This document shows, one piece after another, positions 1-10,981 of a DNA stretch of 64,000 nucleotides. Position 1 is the stretch's first letter. Each line of letters begins with the position of its first letter. The DNA is from Brachybacterium aquaticum (GTDB taxonomy: Bacteria; Actinomycetota; Actinomycetes; Actinomycetales; Dermabacteraceae). The notes beneath the pieces are model-generated. The model was given only the letters and a program-made list of their open reading frames with translations, was not told where the DNA came from and did no database searches. The translations under genes were made by a program, and so were the position numbers. The stretch covers positions 2,108,001 through 2,172,000 of the forward strand of contig NZ_JACHLZ010000001.1 of the NCBI RefSeq assembly GCF_014204755.1. Direction: 5' to 3'.

Positions 1-882
1 GAGGCGCCCTGCGGCGTCGAGCGCCGCGACGGGGCTCTCTTCCCCCGCCTCGGCGGTGCGGGGGCGGTGCGGGCCCGGTGCCGGGACGGGCTCGGAGGCG
101 GCGTGGATGCGTCGGCCGGTGCCGAGGTCCTCGACCTGGGCGGCATCGACCTGGAGCGCGGGCAGCACCTGGCGGGCGATCCCGCCGAGGCCGTGCAGGG
201 GCAGGTCGACGTCGTCACCCTCGCCGCGGGCGGGGACGTGCGCACCGTCCGCGACGGCGAAGGGGCCTACGGCCGTGCGGCGCAGGGCCGTGAGGTGCCC
301 GCCCACGCCGAGCGCAGCGCCGAGGTCGCGGGCGAGCGCACGGATGTAGGTGCCGGAGGAGCAGTCGATGACCGCGTCGAGATCGAGATGGCCGTCCGCT
401 TCGCGGCGCGCGGTGATCTCGAAGCGGGAGATCCGCACGGGGCGAGCGGCGAGCTCGACGTCCTCCCCCGCCCGGGCGCGGGCGTAGGCGCGCTTGCCGT
501 CGACCTTGATGGCGCTGACGGTGGAGGGGACCTGGGCGATGTCGCCGCGCAGAGCGGCGACCTGCTCCTCGATCTGCGCGTCCGTGAGGGCGGTGGCGTC
601 GACGTGCTCGCCGAGCGGCTCGCCCTCGCGGTCATCGGTCGCGGTCGCACGGCCCAGCCGGATCGTGGCCTCGTAGGTCTTGTCCAGACCCACCAGGTGC
701 GTGAGCAGGCGGGTGCCCTGGCCGATGCCGAGCACGAGCAGCCCGGTCGCCATGGGGTCCAGCGTGCCGGCGTGCCCGACCTTCTTGGTGCCCAGCAGCC
801 AGCGGACCCGGGCGACGACGTCGTGGCTGGTGCGGTCGGGAGCCTTGTCGACCAGGAGGATCCCGTGCGGGGCGGGGCTCAC
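1..882 (-). CDS. truB: tRNA pseudouridine(55) synthase TruB, 3' end outside window
   Basis: Makes pseudouridine 55 in the T-loop of tRNAs. The GTG start at 882 overlaps the rbfA stop as GTGA, so the two are translationally coupled. The N-terminus reads [17 protein letters not shown], typical of TruB, and the catalytic motif GTLDPMATG places the nucleophilic Asp near residue 42. All 294 visible codons are open; the last residues (LDAAGRL) match the C-terminal part of the family, so only a short tail is missing beyond the left edge. Last visible gene of the rimP-nusA-infB cluster. Identity is very secure. Confidence 0.95.
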   Translation of the reverse strand, partial: MSPAPHGILLVDKAPDRTSHDVVARVRWLLGTKKVGHAGTLDPMATGLLVLGIGQGTRLLTHLVGLDKTYEATIRLGRATATDDREGEPLGEHVDATALTDAQIEEQVAALRGDIAQVPSTVSAIKVDGKRAYARARAGEDVELAARPVRISRFEITARREADGHLDLDAVIDCSSGTYIRALARDLGAALGVGGHLTALRRTAVGPFAVADGAHVPARGEGDDVDLPLHGLGGIARQVLPALQVDAAQVEDLGTGRRIHAASEPVPAPGPHRPRTAEAGEESPVAALDAAGRL

Positions 883-1394
883 GCCTGTCCGCGGGCCGCG
901 TCGGCCTCGTCGTCGAGATCGTCGTCCTCGTCGTCGAGATCGTCGTCGTCGAGCTCGTCGTCCTCGAGCTCCTCCTCGCGGGGCTTGCGGTAGGGGTCGG
1001 CCTCGCCGGCGTGGACGGCGCCGACCTTGGCCTTCTCGAGCTCGGCGTCGCGGCCGCGGGCCTCGCTGAGGAGGTCCTCGATGATGCGGGCGTTCTCGGG
1101 GACGGCGTCGGCGATGAACTCGAGGGTCGGGGTCAGGCGCACGCCGGTCTGGCGGCCCACCTCGCGGCGGAGCATGCCGGTGGCGCTGCGCAGCGCGGCG
1201 GCGGTGCCCTCCCGCTCCTCGTCGGTGCCGAAGACGGTGTAGAAGAGGGTGGCGTGCTGCAGGTCGCCGCTGACGCGCACGTCGGTGATGGTCACGAACC
1301 CGAGGCGCGGGTCCTTGACCCGGGTGTCGAGCTGCGTGGCGACGATGACCTTGATGCGGTCGGCGAGCTTGAGGGCGCGGGGGCTGTCGTTCAT
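879..1394 (-). CDS. rbfA: 30S ribosome-binding factor RbfA
   Basis: Binds the immature 30S subunit and helps finish 16S rRNA 5'-end processing, notably in the cold. The first ~120 residues carry the KH-type RbfA fold ([44 protein letters not shown]). At 171 residues it is longer than usual because of a C-terminal tail from about residue 138 made almost only of Asp and Glu. The ATG start overlaps the stop of the upstream methylase-like gene (ATGA) and the stop overlaps truB (GTGA). The acidic tail is seen directly; its role is unknown. Confidence 0.95.
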   Translation of the reverse strand: MNDSPRALKLADRIKVIVATQLDTRVKDPRLGFVTITDVRVSGDLQHATLFYTVFGTDEEREGTAAALRSATGMLRREVGRQTGVRLTPTLEFIADAVPENARIIEDLLSEARGRDAELEKAKVGAVHAGEADPYRKPREEELEDDELDDDDLDDEDDDLDDEADAARGQA

Positions 1395-2545
1395 GGTACT
1401 GGTGTCTCCTGGTCGGCGCCGAGAGCGGCGAGCTCGTCGGCGCGGGGGTGGTCGAAGGGGACCGCGAGCAGGATGTCACGGTCGATGGACTGGTCCACAC
1501 GGTGGCGGAAGGCGCCGTCGGCGCTGAGGACCCGCAGACCGGCGTCGGCGAGCACGGCGCTCGCCTCGCCATGGTCCAGGGTGCGGCGGTTGACGGCCAG
1601 CGCCACCCCGGCGCCGTCGCGCAGCAGGGAGCGCCAGCCGGGGGCGGCCTCGCGCAGCACCTCGAGCGGGGAGCGCCGCCAGGTGCCGCCGGCCCGGGCG
1701 CCGTGCTGGACGCCGTAGGGCAGGTCGCCCACGAGCGCGTCGACGGAGCGGGCGGGCATCACCTCGGAAAGGCGCGTGGTGTCGCAGCCGAGCACGGTGA
1801 CGCGCTGCCCGCCGTTCTCGCGCAGGGTCTGCTTGTCGAGGGCGAGCTCGGCCTCGAGCCGGCTGCCCAGCTGCTCGCCGCGCACGGTGAGGCGGGTGGA
1901 GTCGAGGGTGTGCTTGTAGCGGTGGGTGCGCAGCCAGGTGCCGAGGAAGGCGCGGTACGCCTCGACGTCCTTGCGGTCGATCTCGGCGCCGCGGGGGCTG
2001 AGCCCCAGCCGCAGCGCCCGGTTCAGAGTGGTACCCCGCCCGCACAGCGGGTCCAGCAGGTCGAGCGTGCCGTCCAGCAGCCCGGCCCGGCGGGTGGACA
2101 GAGCCGCGGCGACGTTGATCATCAGCGCGGTGAACTGCTCGTTGGTCTTGCCCGGGTAGCGCAGAGTGGTCTCGAGATCCGAGGGGTGGTGCAGCGCGGT
2201 GGACAGCGGGCGGGGTCGCAGCAGGGGACGGTCCGGGTCCCCGGCGGTCTCCTCGACCACGTCGAGCACTCCGAGGGTCGAGGACAGCAGGCCGAGCAGG
2301 CGGTCCTCGAGGGCGGCCTGCCCGTCGGCCGGGGAGTCCGGCCCGTCGGCCGACGGATCCCCGGCTGACGGGCGACGCAGCTCGAGCGCCTCCATCCCCG
2401 CGAGCGTCCGCTCGGCGAGGACGGGGGCGGTGCCGAGGTGGGCCCCGAGCGCCCAGTGCGCCTCGGCGCGCGAGAGCGCCCCCGCGGCCTGCGCGTACAC
2501 GCGGTTGGCCGAGGGGGCGCGGAGCAGGAGGGACACCTCGTTCAT
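1391..2545 (-). CDS. TRM11/UPF0020-like SAM-dependent RNA or DNA methylase
   Basis: Predicted methyltransferase of 384 residues. A SAM-binding motif I ([14 protein letters not shown], residues 163-176) is followed by a catalytic motif IV of the N6-adenine/N2-guanine type (VGDLPYGVQ, residues 272-280). The arrangement resembles UPF0020/TRM11 RNA methylases, but no THUMP domain is evident in the N-terminal 120 residues, which look divergent. The stop overlaps rbfA (ATGA). A good Shine-Dalgarno (GGAGGAG) precedes the ATG. A hairpin separates it from infB. The position inside a ribosome-assembly operon suggests an rRNA or tRNA target; this is inference, and the exact substrate is unknown. Confidence 0.75.
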   Translation of the reverse strand: MNEVSLLLRAPSANRVYAQAAGALSRAEAHWALGAHLGTAPVLAERTLAGMEALELRRPSAGDPSADGPDSPADGQAALEDRLLGLLSSTLGVLDVVEETAGDPDRPLLRPRPLSTALHHPSDLETTLRYPGKTNEQFTALMINVAAALSTRRAGLLDGTLDLLDPLCGRGTTLNRALRLGLSPRGAEIDRKDVEAYRAFLGTWLRTHRYKHTLDSTRLTVRGEQLGSRLEAELALDKQTLRENGGQRVTVLGCDTTRLSEVMPARSVDALVGDLPYGVQHGARAGGTWRRSPLEVLREAAPGWRSLLRDGAGVALAVNRRTLDHGEASAVLADAGLRVLSADGAFRHRVDQSIDRDILLAVPFDHPRADELAALGADQETPVP

Positions 2546-2570
2546 CGTGGGTCTCCTCCCCTGCCGGTGC

Positions 2571-2602
2571 GCCCGGGCACCCCCTCACGGAGGTGCCCGG
2601 GC
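2571..2602 (-). terminator. GC hairpin between infB and the methylase-rbfA-truB genes
   Basis: Arms GCCCGGGCACC (2571-2581) and GGTGCCCGGGC (2592-2602) pair perfectly over 11 bases with a 10-base loop. It lies just after the infB stop, has no U tract, and may terminate or attenuate transcription into the downstream coupled trio. Confidence 0.6.
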
Positions 2603-2611
2603 ATCACAGGA

Positions 2612-5530
2612 TCAGCTGCGGGGCTTCTCCTGCATCTCGTAGGTGGTGATGAGGTCCTCGAGCTGGAGGTCGTTGAACGATCCCAGGTTGATACCGCACT
2701 CGTAGCCCTCGCGGACCTCGGTGACGTCATCCTTGAACCGGCGCAGACCGGCGATCTCGATGTTCTCGGCGACGACGGTGCCGTTGCGCGTGATGCGCGC
2801 CTTGGCGCCGCGCTTGATGAGACCGCTGCGCACGATGGAGCCGGCGATGTTGCCGAACTTGGAGGAGCGGAAGATCTCGCGGATCTCCGCCGAGCCGAGC
2901 TCGACCTCCTCGTACTCCGGCTTGAGCATGCCCTTGAGGGCCTGCTCGACCTCGTCGATGGCGTTGTAGATGACCGAGTAGTACTTGATCTCCACGCCCT
3001 CGCGGTCGGCGTACTCCGCGTTCAGGCCCTCGGCGCGCACGTTGTAGCCGATGATCACGGCGTCCGACGCGACGGCGAGGTTGATGTTGTTCATCGTGAT
3101 CGCGCCGACGCCGCGGTCGATGATCCGCAGGTCCACGCCCTCGCCGACCTCGATGCCCAGCAGGGACTCCTCGAGGGCCTCGACGGCACCGGCCGCGTCG
3201 CCCTTGAGGATGAGGTTGAGGGTCTCGACCTTGCCCTCGGCCATGTGCTTATTGATGTCCTCGAGGGAGATCCGCTTGCGGGCCTTGGACAGCGAGGCGG
3301 CGCGCTTGGCGGCCTCGCGCTTCTCGGCGATCTGACGGGCGGTGCGCTCGTCCTGGGCGACCAGGAAGGAGTCACCGGCGCCGGGCACGGAGGTCAGGCC
3401 CAGCACCTGGACCGGGCGGGAGGGACCCGCCTCGTCCACGTTCTGGCCGTTCTCGTCGAGCATGGCGCGCACTCGGCCGTGGCCGGTGCCGCACACGATC
3501 GCGTCGCCGACGCGCAGGGTGCCCTGCTGCACCAGGACCGTGGCGACCGGGCCGCGACCGCGGTCCAGGTTCGCCTCGATGGCCACGCCGCGCGCGTCCT
3601 TGTCCGGGTTCGCGGTGAGTTCGAGGGCGGCGTCCGCGGTGAGCAGCACCGCCTCCAGCAGGTCGTCGATGTGCAGGTTCTCGCGGGCGGAGACGTCCAC
3701 GAACATCGTGTCGCCGCCGTACTCCTCGGCGATCAGGTTGTACTCGGTCAGCTGCTGGCGGATCTTCTCGGGATTCGCCTCGGGCTTGTCGATCTTGTTG
3801 ACCGCGACCACGATCGGCACGTCGGCCGCCTGGGCGTGGTTCAGCGCCTCGATCGTCTGGGGCATCACGCCGTCATCCGCGGCGACCACGAGGATCGCGA
3901 TGTCGGTGACGTCGGCGCCGCGGGCACGCATGGCGGTGAACGCCTCGTGGCCCGGGGTGTCGATGAAGGTGAGCTGACGCTCCTCGCCCTCGTGCTCGAC
4001 CTCGACCTGGTAGGCGCCGATGTGCTGGGTGATGCCGCCGGCCTCGCCCGCGCCCACCTTCGCCTTGCGGATGGTGTCCAGCAGTCGGGTCTTGCCGTGG
4101 TCGACGTGACCCATGACGGTGACCACCGGCGGGCGCGGCAGACGATCGGACTCGTCCTCCTCGGCCAGCTCGGCGTCGAGGTCGATGTCGAACTGCTCCA
4201 GCAGCTCGCGCTCCTCGTCCTCCGGGGAGACGATCTCGATCTTGTAACCGAGCTCGGTGCCCAGCAGCTCGAAGGTGTCCTCGTCCAGCGACTGGGTGGC
4301 CGTGGCCATCTCGCCCATGGCGAAGAGCACCGTGATCAGCGACGCGGGGTTGACGTCGATGCGGTCGGCGAAGTCGGTGAGCGACGCGCCGCGGCGCAGA
4401 CGCACGGTCTGGCCGTTGCCGCGCGGGATCGAGACGCCGCCCGGCGCCGGAGCCTGCTGCTGCTCGAACTCCTGACGCTTCGCGCGCTTCGACTTGCGGG
4501 AGCGGGCCGGCTTGCCGCCGCGACCGAACGCGCCCTGGGTGCTGCCGCGACCGCCGCGACCGCGGGGGCCGCCGCCACCACCGGCAGGACCGCCGCCCGC
4601 ACCGGGACCGCCGCCGGGACGACCGCCGGGGCCGGGGCGACCGCCGCGACCGCGCGCTGCGCCGCCGCCCTGGTTCGCATCGGCGAGACCGCCGTGCGAG
4701 TGCTGGCGCATGATGCCGGGGGTGGGCATGCCGGGACGGGGTGCACCGCCGCCGGGACGCGGGGCGCCACCGGGACGGGGAGCGCCGCCCTCACGTGCGG
4801 GACGACCGCCGCCCTGCTCCTGGCCGGGGCGCGGGGGACGCTGGCCGGGACGGGGCATGCCCTGCGACGAGGCGAAGGGGTTGTTGCCCGGGCGGGGACC
4901 GCCGGGGCGCGGGCCGCCCTCGCGGCCGGGGCGACCGCCCTGGCCCTGACCGCCCTGCCCCTGGCCGGGCTTGCGCTGGCCGGGACGGGGCATGCCCTGC
5001 GAGGACGCGAAGGGGTTGTTGCCGGGACGCGCGGCGCCGGGACGCGGCGCGGGGCGATCGCCGCCGGGCTTCGGCCCGGAGGTCTTCTCCTCCGCGGGCT
5101 CCTCGGCAGGCCTGGGGGTCTGCGCGGCGGGCTTGGCGCCGGGCTTGGGGGCCGACGGGCCGACGGGCTTCTTCGCCGCGGGGGCGGAGGCCTGCTCGGT
5201 CTCGGGGGCCGCAGGGGCGGGCTCGGCGGGAGCGGCCGGGGCGGCCTTCTCCTCGGCGGGCTTCGCGCCGGGCTTCGGCGCGGGGCCGGGGGTGGGGGCG
5301 CCGCCGGGCTTGGGGGCGCCGGCAGGCTTCTTCGGGGCGGCGCTCTTGGGCGCGGAGCTGCTCTCGCCGCCGGAGGCGGGGAACTCCTCGCGCAGGCGGC
5401 GCGCCACCGGTGCTTCGATGGTGGAGCTGGCGGAGCGAACGAATTCGCCCATGTCCTGCAGCTTCTGCAGAACGACCTTGCTCGGCTGTCCGAGCTCCTT
5501 GGCGAGCTCGTGGACGCGGACCTTAGCCAC
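2612..5530 (-). CDS. infB: Translation initiation factor IF-2
   Basis: GTPase that places initiator fMet-tRNA on the 30S subunit and promotes subunit joining. The GTG start ([14 protein letters not shown]) follows AGGAG by 5 bases. Residues 1-50 form the IF2_N domain; about 60-350 are a Pro/Gly/Ala-rich linker with two near-identical blocks built on [15 protein letters not shown]. The GTPase has P-loop GHVDHGKT near residue 473, DTPGHE and NKID, followed by domains II, III and the fMet-tRNA-binding C-domain ([16 protein letters not shown]). At 972 residues it is typical of actinobacteria. It is read from the nusA-ylxR side and followed by a hairpin. Confidence 0.98.
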   Translation of the reverse strand: MAKVRVHELAKELGQPSKVVLQKLQDMGEFVRSASSTIEAPVARRLREEFPASGGESSSAPKSAAPKKPAGAPKPGGAPTPGPAPKPGAKPAEEKAAPAAPAEPAPAAPETEQASAPAAKKPVGPSAPKPGAKPAAQTPRPAEEPAEEKTSGPKPGGDRPAPRPGAARPGNNPFASSQGMPRPGQRKPGQGQGGQGQGGRPGREGGPRPGGPRPGNNPFASSQGMPRPGQRPPRPGQEQGGGRPAREGGAPRPGGAPRPGGGAPRPGMPTPGIMRQHSHGGLADANQGGGAARGRGGRPGPGGRPGGGPGAGGGPAGGGGGPRGRGGRGSTQGAFGRGGKPARSRKSKRAKRQEFEQQQAPAPGGVSIPRGNGQTVRLRRGASLTDFADRIDVNPASLITVLFAMGEMATATQSLDEDTFELLGTELGYKIEIVSPEDEERELLEQFDIDLDAELAEEDESDRLPRPPVVTVMGHVDHGKTRLLDTIRKAKVGAGEAGGITQHIGAYQVEVEHEGEERQLTFIDTPGHEAFTAMRARGADVTDIAILVVAADDGVMPQTIEALNHAQAADVPIVVAVNKIDKPEANPEKIRQQLTEYNLIAEEYGGDTMFVDVSARENLHIDDLLEAVLLTADAALELTANPDKDARGVAIEANLDRGRGPVATVLVQQGTLRVGDAIVCGTGHGRVRAMLDENGQNVDEAGPSRPVQVLGLTSVPGAGDSFLVAQDERTARQIAEKREAAKRAASLSKARKRISLEDINKHMAEGKVETLNLILKGDAAGAVEALEESLLGIEVGEGVDLRIIDRGVGAITMNNINLAVASDAVIIGYNVRAEGLNAEYADREGVEIKYYSVIYNAIDEVEQALKGMLKPEYEEVELGSAEIREIFRSSKFGNIAGSIVRSGLIKRGAKARITRNGTVVAENIEIAGLRRFKDDVTEVREGYECGINLGSFNDLQLEDLITTYEMQEKPRS

Positions 5531-5626
5531 GTTTCTCCTGTCTCGGTCCGGCCGACAAGAGGGCGCGGACCACTAGATCCTGAGGGTGCTCATGAGCGAG
5601 TACTCATCGGATGTCCATGGGTTCTT

Positions 5627-5932
5627 CTACCTGTTCCACGTTCGGGTGGGGTCGGAGGCCTCGAGGTCCCGGGCCAGGAGCCCGGTGTCGACGGGACCGC
5701 GGAACGACCGGGCCACGCCGCCTCGCCGCAGGGCGAGGTCGAGACATGATGCATCGGGATGGAGCCACGCCCCGCGACCGGGTGCCGATCCGGTGGGATC
5801 GACGCGGACTCGCGCGGCGGCGCCGTCGGGAGCGGACTCCCGGACCAGACGCACCAGCTGAGCGCGCGGGGCCACCTCTCGGCAGCCGACGCACGTGCGC
5901 TGCGGGACATGGGGGGCGGTGCGGGTCTCCAC
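5627..5932 (-). CDS. ylxR: YlxR family RNA-binding protein
   Basis: Small (101 residues) basic protein of the YlxR/DUF448 family, conserved between nusA and infB in most bacteria. The signature RTCVGCR appears at residues 12-18, and further conserved residues include the [11 protein letters not shown] segment near the middle. Family members bind RNA, and some act as nucleoid-associated or transcription-affecting proteins. The GTG start follows a strong AGGAGGT. About 200 bases separate it from nusA, with a possible promoter in between. The C-terminal third ([15 protein letters not shown]) is less conserved. Confidence 0.9.
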   Translation of the reverse strand: METRTAPHVPQRTCVGCREVAPRAQLVRLVRESAPDGAAARVRVDPTGSAPGRGAWLHPDASCLDLALRRGGVARSFRGPVDTGLLARDLEASDPTRTWNR

Positions 5933-6018
5933 GCCACCTCCTGTGCTCCGAGCGCCTCCGCCCGGACGGCTCCGGATCGACGGGCGATCCGGGTCTGCAC
6001 CGGGCGAACAGCCTCCCC

Positions 6019-6024
6019 AGCATA
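6019..6024 (-). promoter_or_regulatory. Possible -10 box for ylxR-infB
   Basis: TATGCT on the minus strand (extended GC-TATGCT) in the 207-base nusA-ylxR gap. No convincing -35 hexamer. It would give a leader of about 80 bases before ylxR. Confidence 0.35.
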
Positions 6025-6139
6025 GCGGACCTGGACCTTCAGGACCTCAGCGGGGAGGCGTGGGACACACCTCACGGGGCGGCGGGGCGCCGGCGGGACC
6101 GGCGCGGACGCGTCGCCCCGCGCGGTCGCGCCTGCGCGG

Positions 6140-7156
6140 TCAGTCCCCCGCGGGACCCGGGTCGCCGGGGGCGGTGGTAGCGGCGGGCGCCTGGGCGCCC
6201 TCGGCGCGGATGTCGATCTTCCAGCCGGTGAGCTTCGCGGCCAGGCGCGCGTTCTGCCCGTCCTTGCCGATGGCGAGGGAGAGCTGGTTCTCGGGGACGA
6301 TCGCGCGGACCGCGCGGCCCACCTCGTCGATCACGGTGACGGAGGTGACCTTGGCGGGCGAGAGGGCGCCGGCGACGTAGGTCGCGGGGTCCTCGTCGAA
6401 GTCGACGATGTCGATCTTCTCGCCGCCCAGCTCGTTCATCACCGAGCGCACGCGCGCACCCATCGGGCCGATGCACGCGCCCTTGGCGTTGACGCCGGGG
6501 ACGGTCGCGCGCACCGCCATCTTGGTGCGGTGACCGGCCTCGCGGGCCAGGCCCGCGATCTCGACGGTGCCGTCGGCGACCTCCGGGACCTCGAGGGCGA
6601 ACAGGCGCCGCACGAGGTTCGGGTGAGAACGGGAGAGGGTGATCTGGGGGCCCTTGGGGCCGCGGCGCGCCTCGGTGACGTAGGCGCGCAGGCGGCGGCC
6701 GTGGGAGTAGTCCTCGCCGGGCACCCGCTCGTGCGGGGGGAGCACGGCCTCGACCTCGCCGAGGTCCACGAGCACCATGCGCGGCTCGCGGCCCTGCTGG
6801 ATGATGCCCGAGACGATGTCGTCCTCGCGGTCGGCGTAGGCGCCGAGCACCGCGTCGTCCTCGAGGTCGCGGATGCGCTGGAAGATCACCTGGCGGGCGG
6901 TGCTCGCGGCGACGCGGCCGAAGTTCTCGGGGGTGTCGTCCCACTCCTCGAGGATCGTGCCGTCGGCGTTGCGCTCGCGCGCGATAACGGCGACCTGGCC
7001 GGTCTTCTCGTCGATCAGCACCTCGGAGTCGCGCACCGGGTGGTCGGTGTGCAGGTAGGCGGCGTGCAGCGCCGAGCGGATCGCGTCCAGCAGCACGGGG
7101 AGGCTGATCTCGCGCTCCCGCTCGAGGGCCCTGAGGGCACCCATGTCGATGTCCAT
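6140..7156 (-). CDS. nusA: Transcription termination/antitermination factor NusA
   Basis: RNA polymerase-binding factor controlling pausing, termination and rRNA antitermination. The start [14 protein letters not shown] is set by AAGGAG 8 bases upstream; an open frame extends further but overlaps rimP. Order of domains: N-terminal polymerase-binding domain (1-130), S1 domain ([17 protein letters not shown], about 135-200), then two KH domains ([16 protein letters not shown] and [17 protein letters not shown]). At 338 residues it lacks the acidic repeats of E. coli NusA, which is normal for actinobacteria. The start codon lies 2 bases after the rimP stop. Confidence 0.97.
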   Translation of the reverse strand: MDIDMGALRALEREREISLPVLLDAIRSALHAAYLHTDHPVRDSEVLIDEKTGQVAVIARERNADGTILEEWDDTPENFGRVAASTARQVIFQRIRDLEDDAVLGAYADREDDIVSGIIQQGREPRMVLVDLGEVEAVLPPHERVPGEDYSHGRRLRAYVTEARRGPKGPQITLSRSHPNLVRRLFALEVPEVADGTVEIAGLAREAGHRTKMAVRATVPGVNAKGACIGPMGARVRSVMNELGGEKIDIVDFDEDPATYVAGALSPAKVTSVTVIDEVGRAVRAIVPENQLSLAIGKDGQNARLAAKLTGWKIDIRAEGAQAPAATTAPGDPGPAGD

Positions 7157-7158
7157 GA

Positions 7159-7806
7159 TCAGCTCTCCTTCGGTGCGGTGGTCCCGGCGGTCTCGCCGGT
7201 GGGGGTGGGGTCGGTGGAGGTCTCTGCCGTGCCGCCCTCCGTGCCGTCGGCCTGCGCCTCGGCCAGCAGGGCCTCGAGGTCCTCCGGCGGGTCGAACTCG
7301 ACCTCGACCTTCGCGGCGGTGACCTCGGCGAGCGACAGCTCGAGGCGCTCGGTCGTGCCGGCGGGCAGCTTGCGGGGGCGGCCGCGGTCGTCGCGGCCGG
7401 GCTCCTGGCGCAGTCGCAGCGTCCCGCCGTCCACGGCGAGCAGGCGGGCACGGTACTCGGTGCCGTCCGCGGTGGTCAGGGTCAGCAGGCGGCCGCGGCT
7501 GCGGCGGAAGTGGCGGGGCTCGGTGAGGGCGCGGTCCACGCCGGGGGTGGTCAGCTCCAGCAGCACCGGGTCGGGGCCCAGCAGCGCGTCGTCGGCGTCG
7601 ACCAGGGCGGACAGCTCCCGGGACGCCTCGGCGACGGTGTCGAGGTCGGCGCTGCCCAGCTGGTCCTCGGGCAGGTCCACGACCAGGCGCAGGCGGGGCA
7701 TGCCGCCCTCCCGGCCCAGCTCGATCTCCTCGAGCACGAGTCCGTGGGCGTCCAGCACCGGCGTCGCCGCCTCTCGCAGGATCGTCCGGTCGTCGAGTGC
7801 GCTCAT
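7159..7806 (-). CDS. rimP: Ribosome maturation factor RimP
   Basis: Needed for 30S subunit maturation. The N-terminal domain ([18 protein letters not shown] ... [10 protein letters not shown]) and central segment ([37 protein letters not shown], quoted in pieces) match RimP, followed by the SH3-like C-domain. At 215 residues it is longer than the usual 150-180 owing to a low-complexity Thr/Glu-rich tail. It is the first gene of the operon, with GGAGGAGG before the ATG and a divergent promoter pair upstream. Confidence 0.95.
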   Translation of the reverse strand: MSALDDRTILREAATPVLDAHGLVLEEIELGREGGMPRLRLVVDLPEDQLGSADLDTVAEASRELSALVDADDALLGPDPVLLELTTPGVDRALTEPRHFRRSRGRLLTLTTADGTEYRARLLAVDGGTLRLRQEPGRDDRGRPRKLPAGTTERLELSLAEVTAAKVEVEFDPPEDLEALLAEAQADGTEGGTAETSTDPTPTGETAGTTAPKES

Positions 7807-7874
7807 GGCCGGTGCGCCTCCTCCTGCTATGGGTGCCTGTGGTGGCCGGGGAGGTCCCCGGCGCGATGTCCCCC

Positions 7875-7884
7875 AGGATAATGT
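7875..7884. promoter_or_regulatory. Overlapping divergent -10 boxes for rimP and the ferritin-like lipoprotein gene
   Basis: AGGATAATGT reads as TATCCT toward rimP (7880-7875) and TAATGT toward the gene at 7935 (7879-7884). Both fit TANNNT and would share two bases. No strong -35 in either direction. Confidence 0.4.
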
Positions 7885-7934
7885 CCGCGCGCCGTCCGCG
7901 CCGCCACCGGGCCGGTCGATGCGAGAATCCTCCC

Positions 7935-9047
7935 GTGCCCGTCCCCTCTCCGTCCCCCGCCGTCCCGCCGTGCCCGTCCCGTCGGACGGTGCTGCGCGCG
8001 ACGCTCGGGACCCTCGGCGCGGGGCTGCTCGGCACCGAGGCGCTGACCGCCTGCGGCCCCGTCGCGCTCGGCGGCCCCGAGGAGTACACCCCTCCTCCGC
8101 CCGGGATCGACGACCTCTACCGCAACGACCTGCTCGCCCTGCTGGACCGGGCGATCGCCGGGGCCGACGCGCTGCTGGCCGCGCAGGGCGGCGGCGCGAG
8201 CGACGGCGGCGGGGACGACGGCGCGATCGGTGCCGAAGCGTCGCTCACCTCCGCGCTGTCGGCCCTCACCACCGCCCTGCCGGTGCAGCGCGACGCGCTG
8301 CTGACCGGGGCGCAGCAGGAGCGCGAGGCCGAGGCGGCCGAGGACCCCGGCGCCGAGGAGGACGTCGTCCCTGTCCCCGTCGAGGTGCCCGGCGACATCC
8401 CCGCCCTGCTCGCGGTGCTGGTCGAGCTGCGCGATCTCGCGGCCGACGGGGCCCGGCAGGTCTCCGGCTCCCTCGCCCGCCCGCTCGTCGCGGTCGCGGC
8501 GCGCACCGCCTGGAGCGCACGCCGCCTGCAGACCGCCTCGGGGCAGGGCGAGGTCTCCCCCTCCCCCGTCGCCGCGGATCTCGTCCCGCAGCGGGACGTG
8601 CCGCAGACCGATCCGCCCTCCGTCGGGGCGCAGGAGGACTACTTCTCCTCGCTCGAGCGGGCGCAGCAGGAGGAGTGGTACGCCGGGTACGTGCACGAGG
8701 TGCTCGCCGCCCGCACCGACGGCGACCAGCGCACCGCGCGGCTGGACGAGGCGGAGCTGCACCGCACCCGCGCCGCGGAGCTGGCCGGCTACGCGGAGGA
8801 GGACGGCGGCCCGGTGGTCGTGCGCGAGGCGGTCTACGCCCTGCCCGGCGGGACGCTGGACGACGCGACCGCGGCGCTGCTCCCCGCGCGGCTGGCGCAG
8901 GGGCTGCTCGTGGACCACACGGCCCTGGTGGGCGCGGCGCCGTTCGAGCGGAGGGCGCTGTCGATCGCCGCGGCGCTGGCCGAGGCGGAGCTCCTGGCCG
9001 GGCTCGTGGACGGCATGGATCCGCTGCCGGGGCTCGTCGCCGAGTAG
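7935..9047 (+). CDS. Tat-exported lipoprotein with ferritin-like DUF4439 domain
   Basis: 370-residue secreted protein of unknown function. The GTG at 7935 was chosen because it starts right before a Tat lipoprotein signal: [11 protein letters not shown] (twin Arg), a hydrophobic run, and lipobox LTAC. A further in-frame GTG at 7797 lies inside rimP and is unlikely. The C-terminal ~140 residues ([21 protein letters not shown], given in part) match the ferritin-like DUF4439 family often found between rimP and proS in actinobacteria. No clear carboxylate/His diiron set is visible, so an enzymatic or iron role is unsupported. It ends in a terminator hairpin shared with convergent proS. Confidence 0.75.
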   Translation: MPVPSPSPAVPPCPSRRTVLRATLGTLGAGLLGTEALTACGPVALGGPEEYTPPPPGIDDLYRNDLLALLDRAIAGADALLAAQGGGASDGGGDDGAIGAEASLTSALSALTTALPVQRDALLTGAQQEREAEAAEDPGAEEDVVPVPVEVPGDIPALLAVLVELRDLAADGARQVSGSLARPLVAVAARTAWSARRLQTASGQGEVSPSPVAADLVPQRDVPQTDPPSVGAQEDYFSSLERAQQEEWYAGYVHEVLAARTDGDQRTARLDEAELHRTRAAELAGYAEEDGGPVVVREAVYALPGGTLDDATAALLPARLAQGLLVDHTALVGAAPFERRALSIAAALAEAELLAGLVDGMDPLPGLVAE

Positions 9048-9067
9048 CGGGAGAGCCCCGGCAGCGG
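9021..9067. terminator. Bidirectional hairpin between the lipoprotein gene and proS
   Basis: Perfect 15-base arms CCGCTGCCGGGGCTC (9021-9035) and GAGCCCCGGCAGCGG (9053-9067). The left arm lies inside the last codons of the plus-strand gene, and the stop codon lies in the loop. Confidence 0.7.
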
Positions 9068-9093
9068 GCCGGGCGCCGATCCTGCGCCGGGGA

Positions 9094-10878
9094 TCAGCCC
9101 TCGCGGACCTCGGCGACGACCGCGTCGACGACCTCGGCCGGGGACACCTCGCGGATCTCGCCGCTGCGGCGGTCGCGGATCTCGACCTTGCCCTCGGCGA
9201 GGCTGCGCCCCACCACCACGGAGGTGGGCATGCCCAGCAGCTCGGCGTCCTTGAACTTCACGCCCGGGGACACCTTGGGACGGTCGTCGTAGAGGACCTC
9301 GAGGCCGCGGGCCTCGAGCTCGGCGGCGATCCGCTCGGCCTCCTCGAAGACCTCGGCGCCCTTGCCGGTGGCCATGATGTGCACGTCCGCCGGCGCCAGG
9401 GCGCGCGGCCAGACCAGGCCCTTCTCGTCGTGGTTCAGCTCGGCGATCGCGGCGACCGCACGGGTGACGCCCACGCCGTAGGAGCCCATGGTCACCACGG
9501 CCGTCTTGCCGTTCTCGTCCAGGACGTTCAGGCCCAGGGCCTCGGCGTACTTGCGACCGAGCTGGAAGATGTGCCCCATCTCCATGCCGCGGGTCATGCG
9601 CAGCGGTCCGGAGCCGTCGGGCGCCGGGTCGCCATCGCGCACCTCGGCCGCCTCGATGGTGCCGTCGGCCGTGAAGTCGCGCCCGTAGACCAGGTCGTAG
9701 ACGTGCTTGTCCTTCTCGCCGGCGCCGGCGACCCAGGCGGTGCCGGGCACCACGCGCGGGTCGACGAGGTAGCGGATCTGGGACTCGGACTCCAGACCCA
9801 GGCCGATCGGGCCGATGTATCCCTTCTTCAGCACCGGGGTGCGGGCGAAGTCCGCGTCGGAGAAGGGGGCGGCGACGGCGGGCGCGACCGCGGCCTCGAG
9901 GCGCTTGGCGTCGACCTCGCGGTCGCCGGGCAGCGCGATCACCAGCGGCTCGGTGGTGCCGTCGGGGTGGGTGAGGAGGTAGACGAGGTGCTTGAGCATC
10001 TCGTACCGGGTCCACTCGCCGCTCTCGGCGATCGGGCCCCTGCCGGGGAACGCCTCGTTGGAGAAGTCGGTGAGCTTCGCGATGGTGGAGGCGCCGGGGG
10101 TGTCCTCGACGTGCATCGCGGGCAGCGCCGCGATCGCGGCCTCGTCCAGCGCGGGCGGGGCGACGGTGGTGACGGCCTCGACGTTCGCGGCGTAGCCGCC
10201 GTCGGAGACGACGAAGGTGTCCTCGCCGACGGGGGTGGGGTGGAGGAACTCCTCGGAGCGGGAGCCGCCCATGGCGCCGGCGTCGGCCTGGCAGATCACG
10301 GTGGGCAGGCCGAGGCGCTCGAAGGTGCGCTGGTAGGCGACGCGCTGCTTGTCGTAGGAGACGTCCAGGCCCGCGTCGTCGACGTCGAAGGAGTAGGCGT
10401 CCTTCATGACGAACTCGCGGGTGCGCAGCAGGCCGGCGCGGGGACGGGCCTCGTCGCGGAACTTCGTCTGGATCTGGTACAGCATCGCGGGCAGGTCCTT
10501 GTACGAGGAGTACAGGTCCTTCACGGCGAGGGTGAACATCTCCTCATGGGTGGGGGCCAGGAGATAGTCGTCCTCGCGGCGGTCCTTGAGGCGGAACATG
10601 GTGGGGCCGTACTCGGTCCAGCGGCCGGTCGCGTCGTAGGGCTCCTTCGGCTGCAGCGCGGAGAACAGCATCTCCTGCGCGCCGATCGCGTCCTGCTCCT
10701 CGCGCACGATCTGCTCGACCTTGCGCAGCACCTTCAGCCCCAGCGGCAGCCAGGTGTACACCCCGGCGGCGCTGCGCCGGATGTACCCGGCGCGCACCAG
10801 CAGCTTGTGGCTCGCGACCTCGGCGTCGGCCGGATCCTCCCGCAGCGTGCGGACGAACGACGAGGACAGACGGATCAT
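9094..10878 (-). CDS. proS: Prolyl-tRNA synthetase
   Basis: Class II aminoacyl-tRNA synthetase charging tRNA-Pro. At 594 residues it has the bacterial-type layout: class II motif 1 ([18 protein letters not shown]), motif 2 ([19 protein letters not shown]), the editing INS domain in the middle (residues ~225-400, [19 protein letters not shown]), motif 3 ([14 protein letters not shown]) and the anticodon-binding C-domain ([20 protein letters not shown]). Start [14 protein letters not shown] is standard. It is transcribed alone, from a TACGAT -10 box. Confidence 0.97.
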   Translation of the reverse strand: MIRLSSSFVRTLREDPADAEVASHKLLVRAGYIRRSAAGVYTWLPLGLKVLRKVEQIVREEQDAIGAQEMLFSALQPKEPYDATGRWTEYGPTMFRLKDRREDDYLLAPTHEEMFTLAVKDLYSSYKDLPAMLYQIQTKFRDEARPRAGLLRTREFVMKDAYSFDVDDAGLDVSYDKQRVAYQRTFERLGLPTVICQADAGAMGGSRSEEFLHPTPVGEDTFVVSDGGYAANVEAVTTVAPPALDEAAIAALPAMHVEDTPGASTIAKLTDFSNEAFPGRGPIAESGEWTRYEMLKHLVYLLTHPDGTTEPLVIALPGDREVDAKRLEAAVAPAVAAPFSDADFARTPVLKKGYIGPIGLGLESESQIRYLVDPRVVPGTAWVAGAGEKDKHVYDLVYGRDFTADGTIEAAEVRDGDPAPDGSGPLRMTRGMEMGHIFQLGRKYAEALGLNVLDENGKTAVVTMGSYGVGVTRAVAAIAELNHDEKGLVWPRALAPADVHIMATGKGAEVFEEAERIAAELEARGLEVLYDDRPKVSPGVKFKDAELLGMPTSVVVGRSLAEGKVEIRDRRSGEIREVSPAEVVDAVVAEVREG

Positions 10879-10933
10879 GGGGCAGGCCTTTCACGGATGC
10901 GGGGGCGGCGCCGACGTCGGCGCATGCGGGGCC

Positions 10934-10939
10934 ATCGTA
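10934..10939 (-). promoter_or_regulatory. -10 box of proS
   Basis: TACGAT on the minus strand, about 55 bases before the proS ATG. The short leader contains the palindrome GCCGACGTCGGC. No clear -35. Confidence 0.4.
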
Positions 10940-10981
10940 CTGGTCGCGCGGCCGACGGGCCGACCGGATTACGCTGGGCAG

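Noticed and set aside
2438..5749. 1103-codon open frame opposite infB
   Set aside because: Antisense shadow produced by GC-rich codon bias; product is low-complexity and infB is certain.
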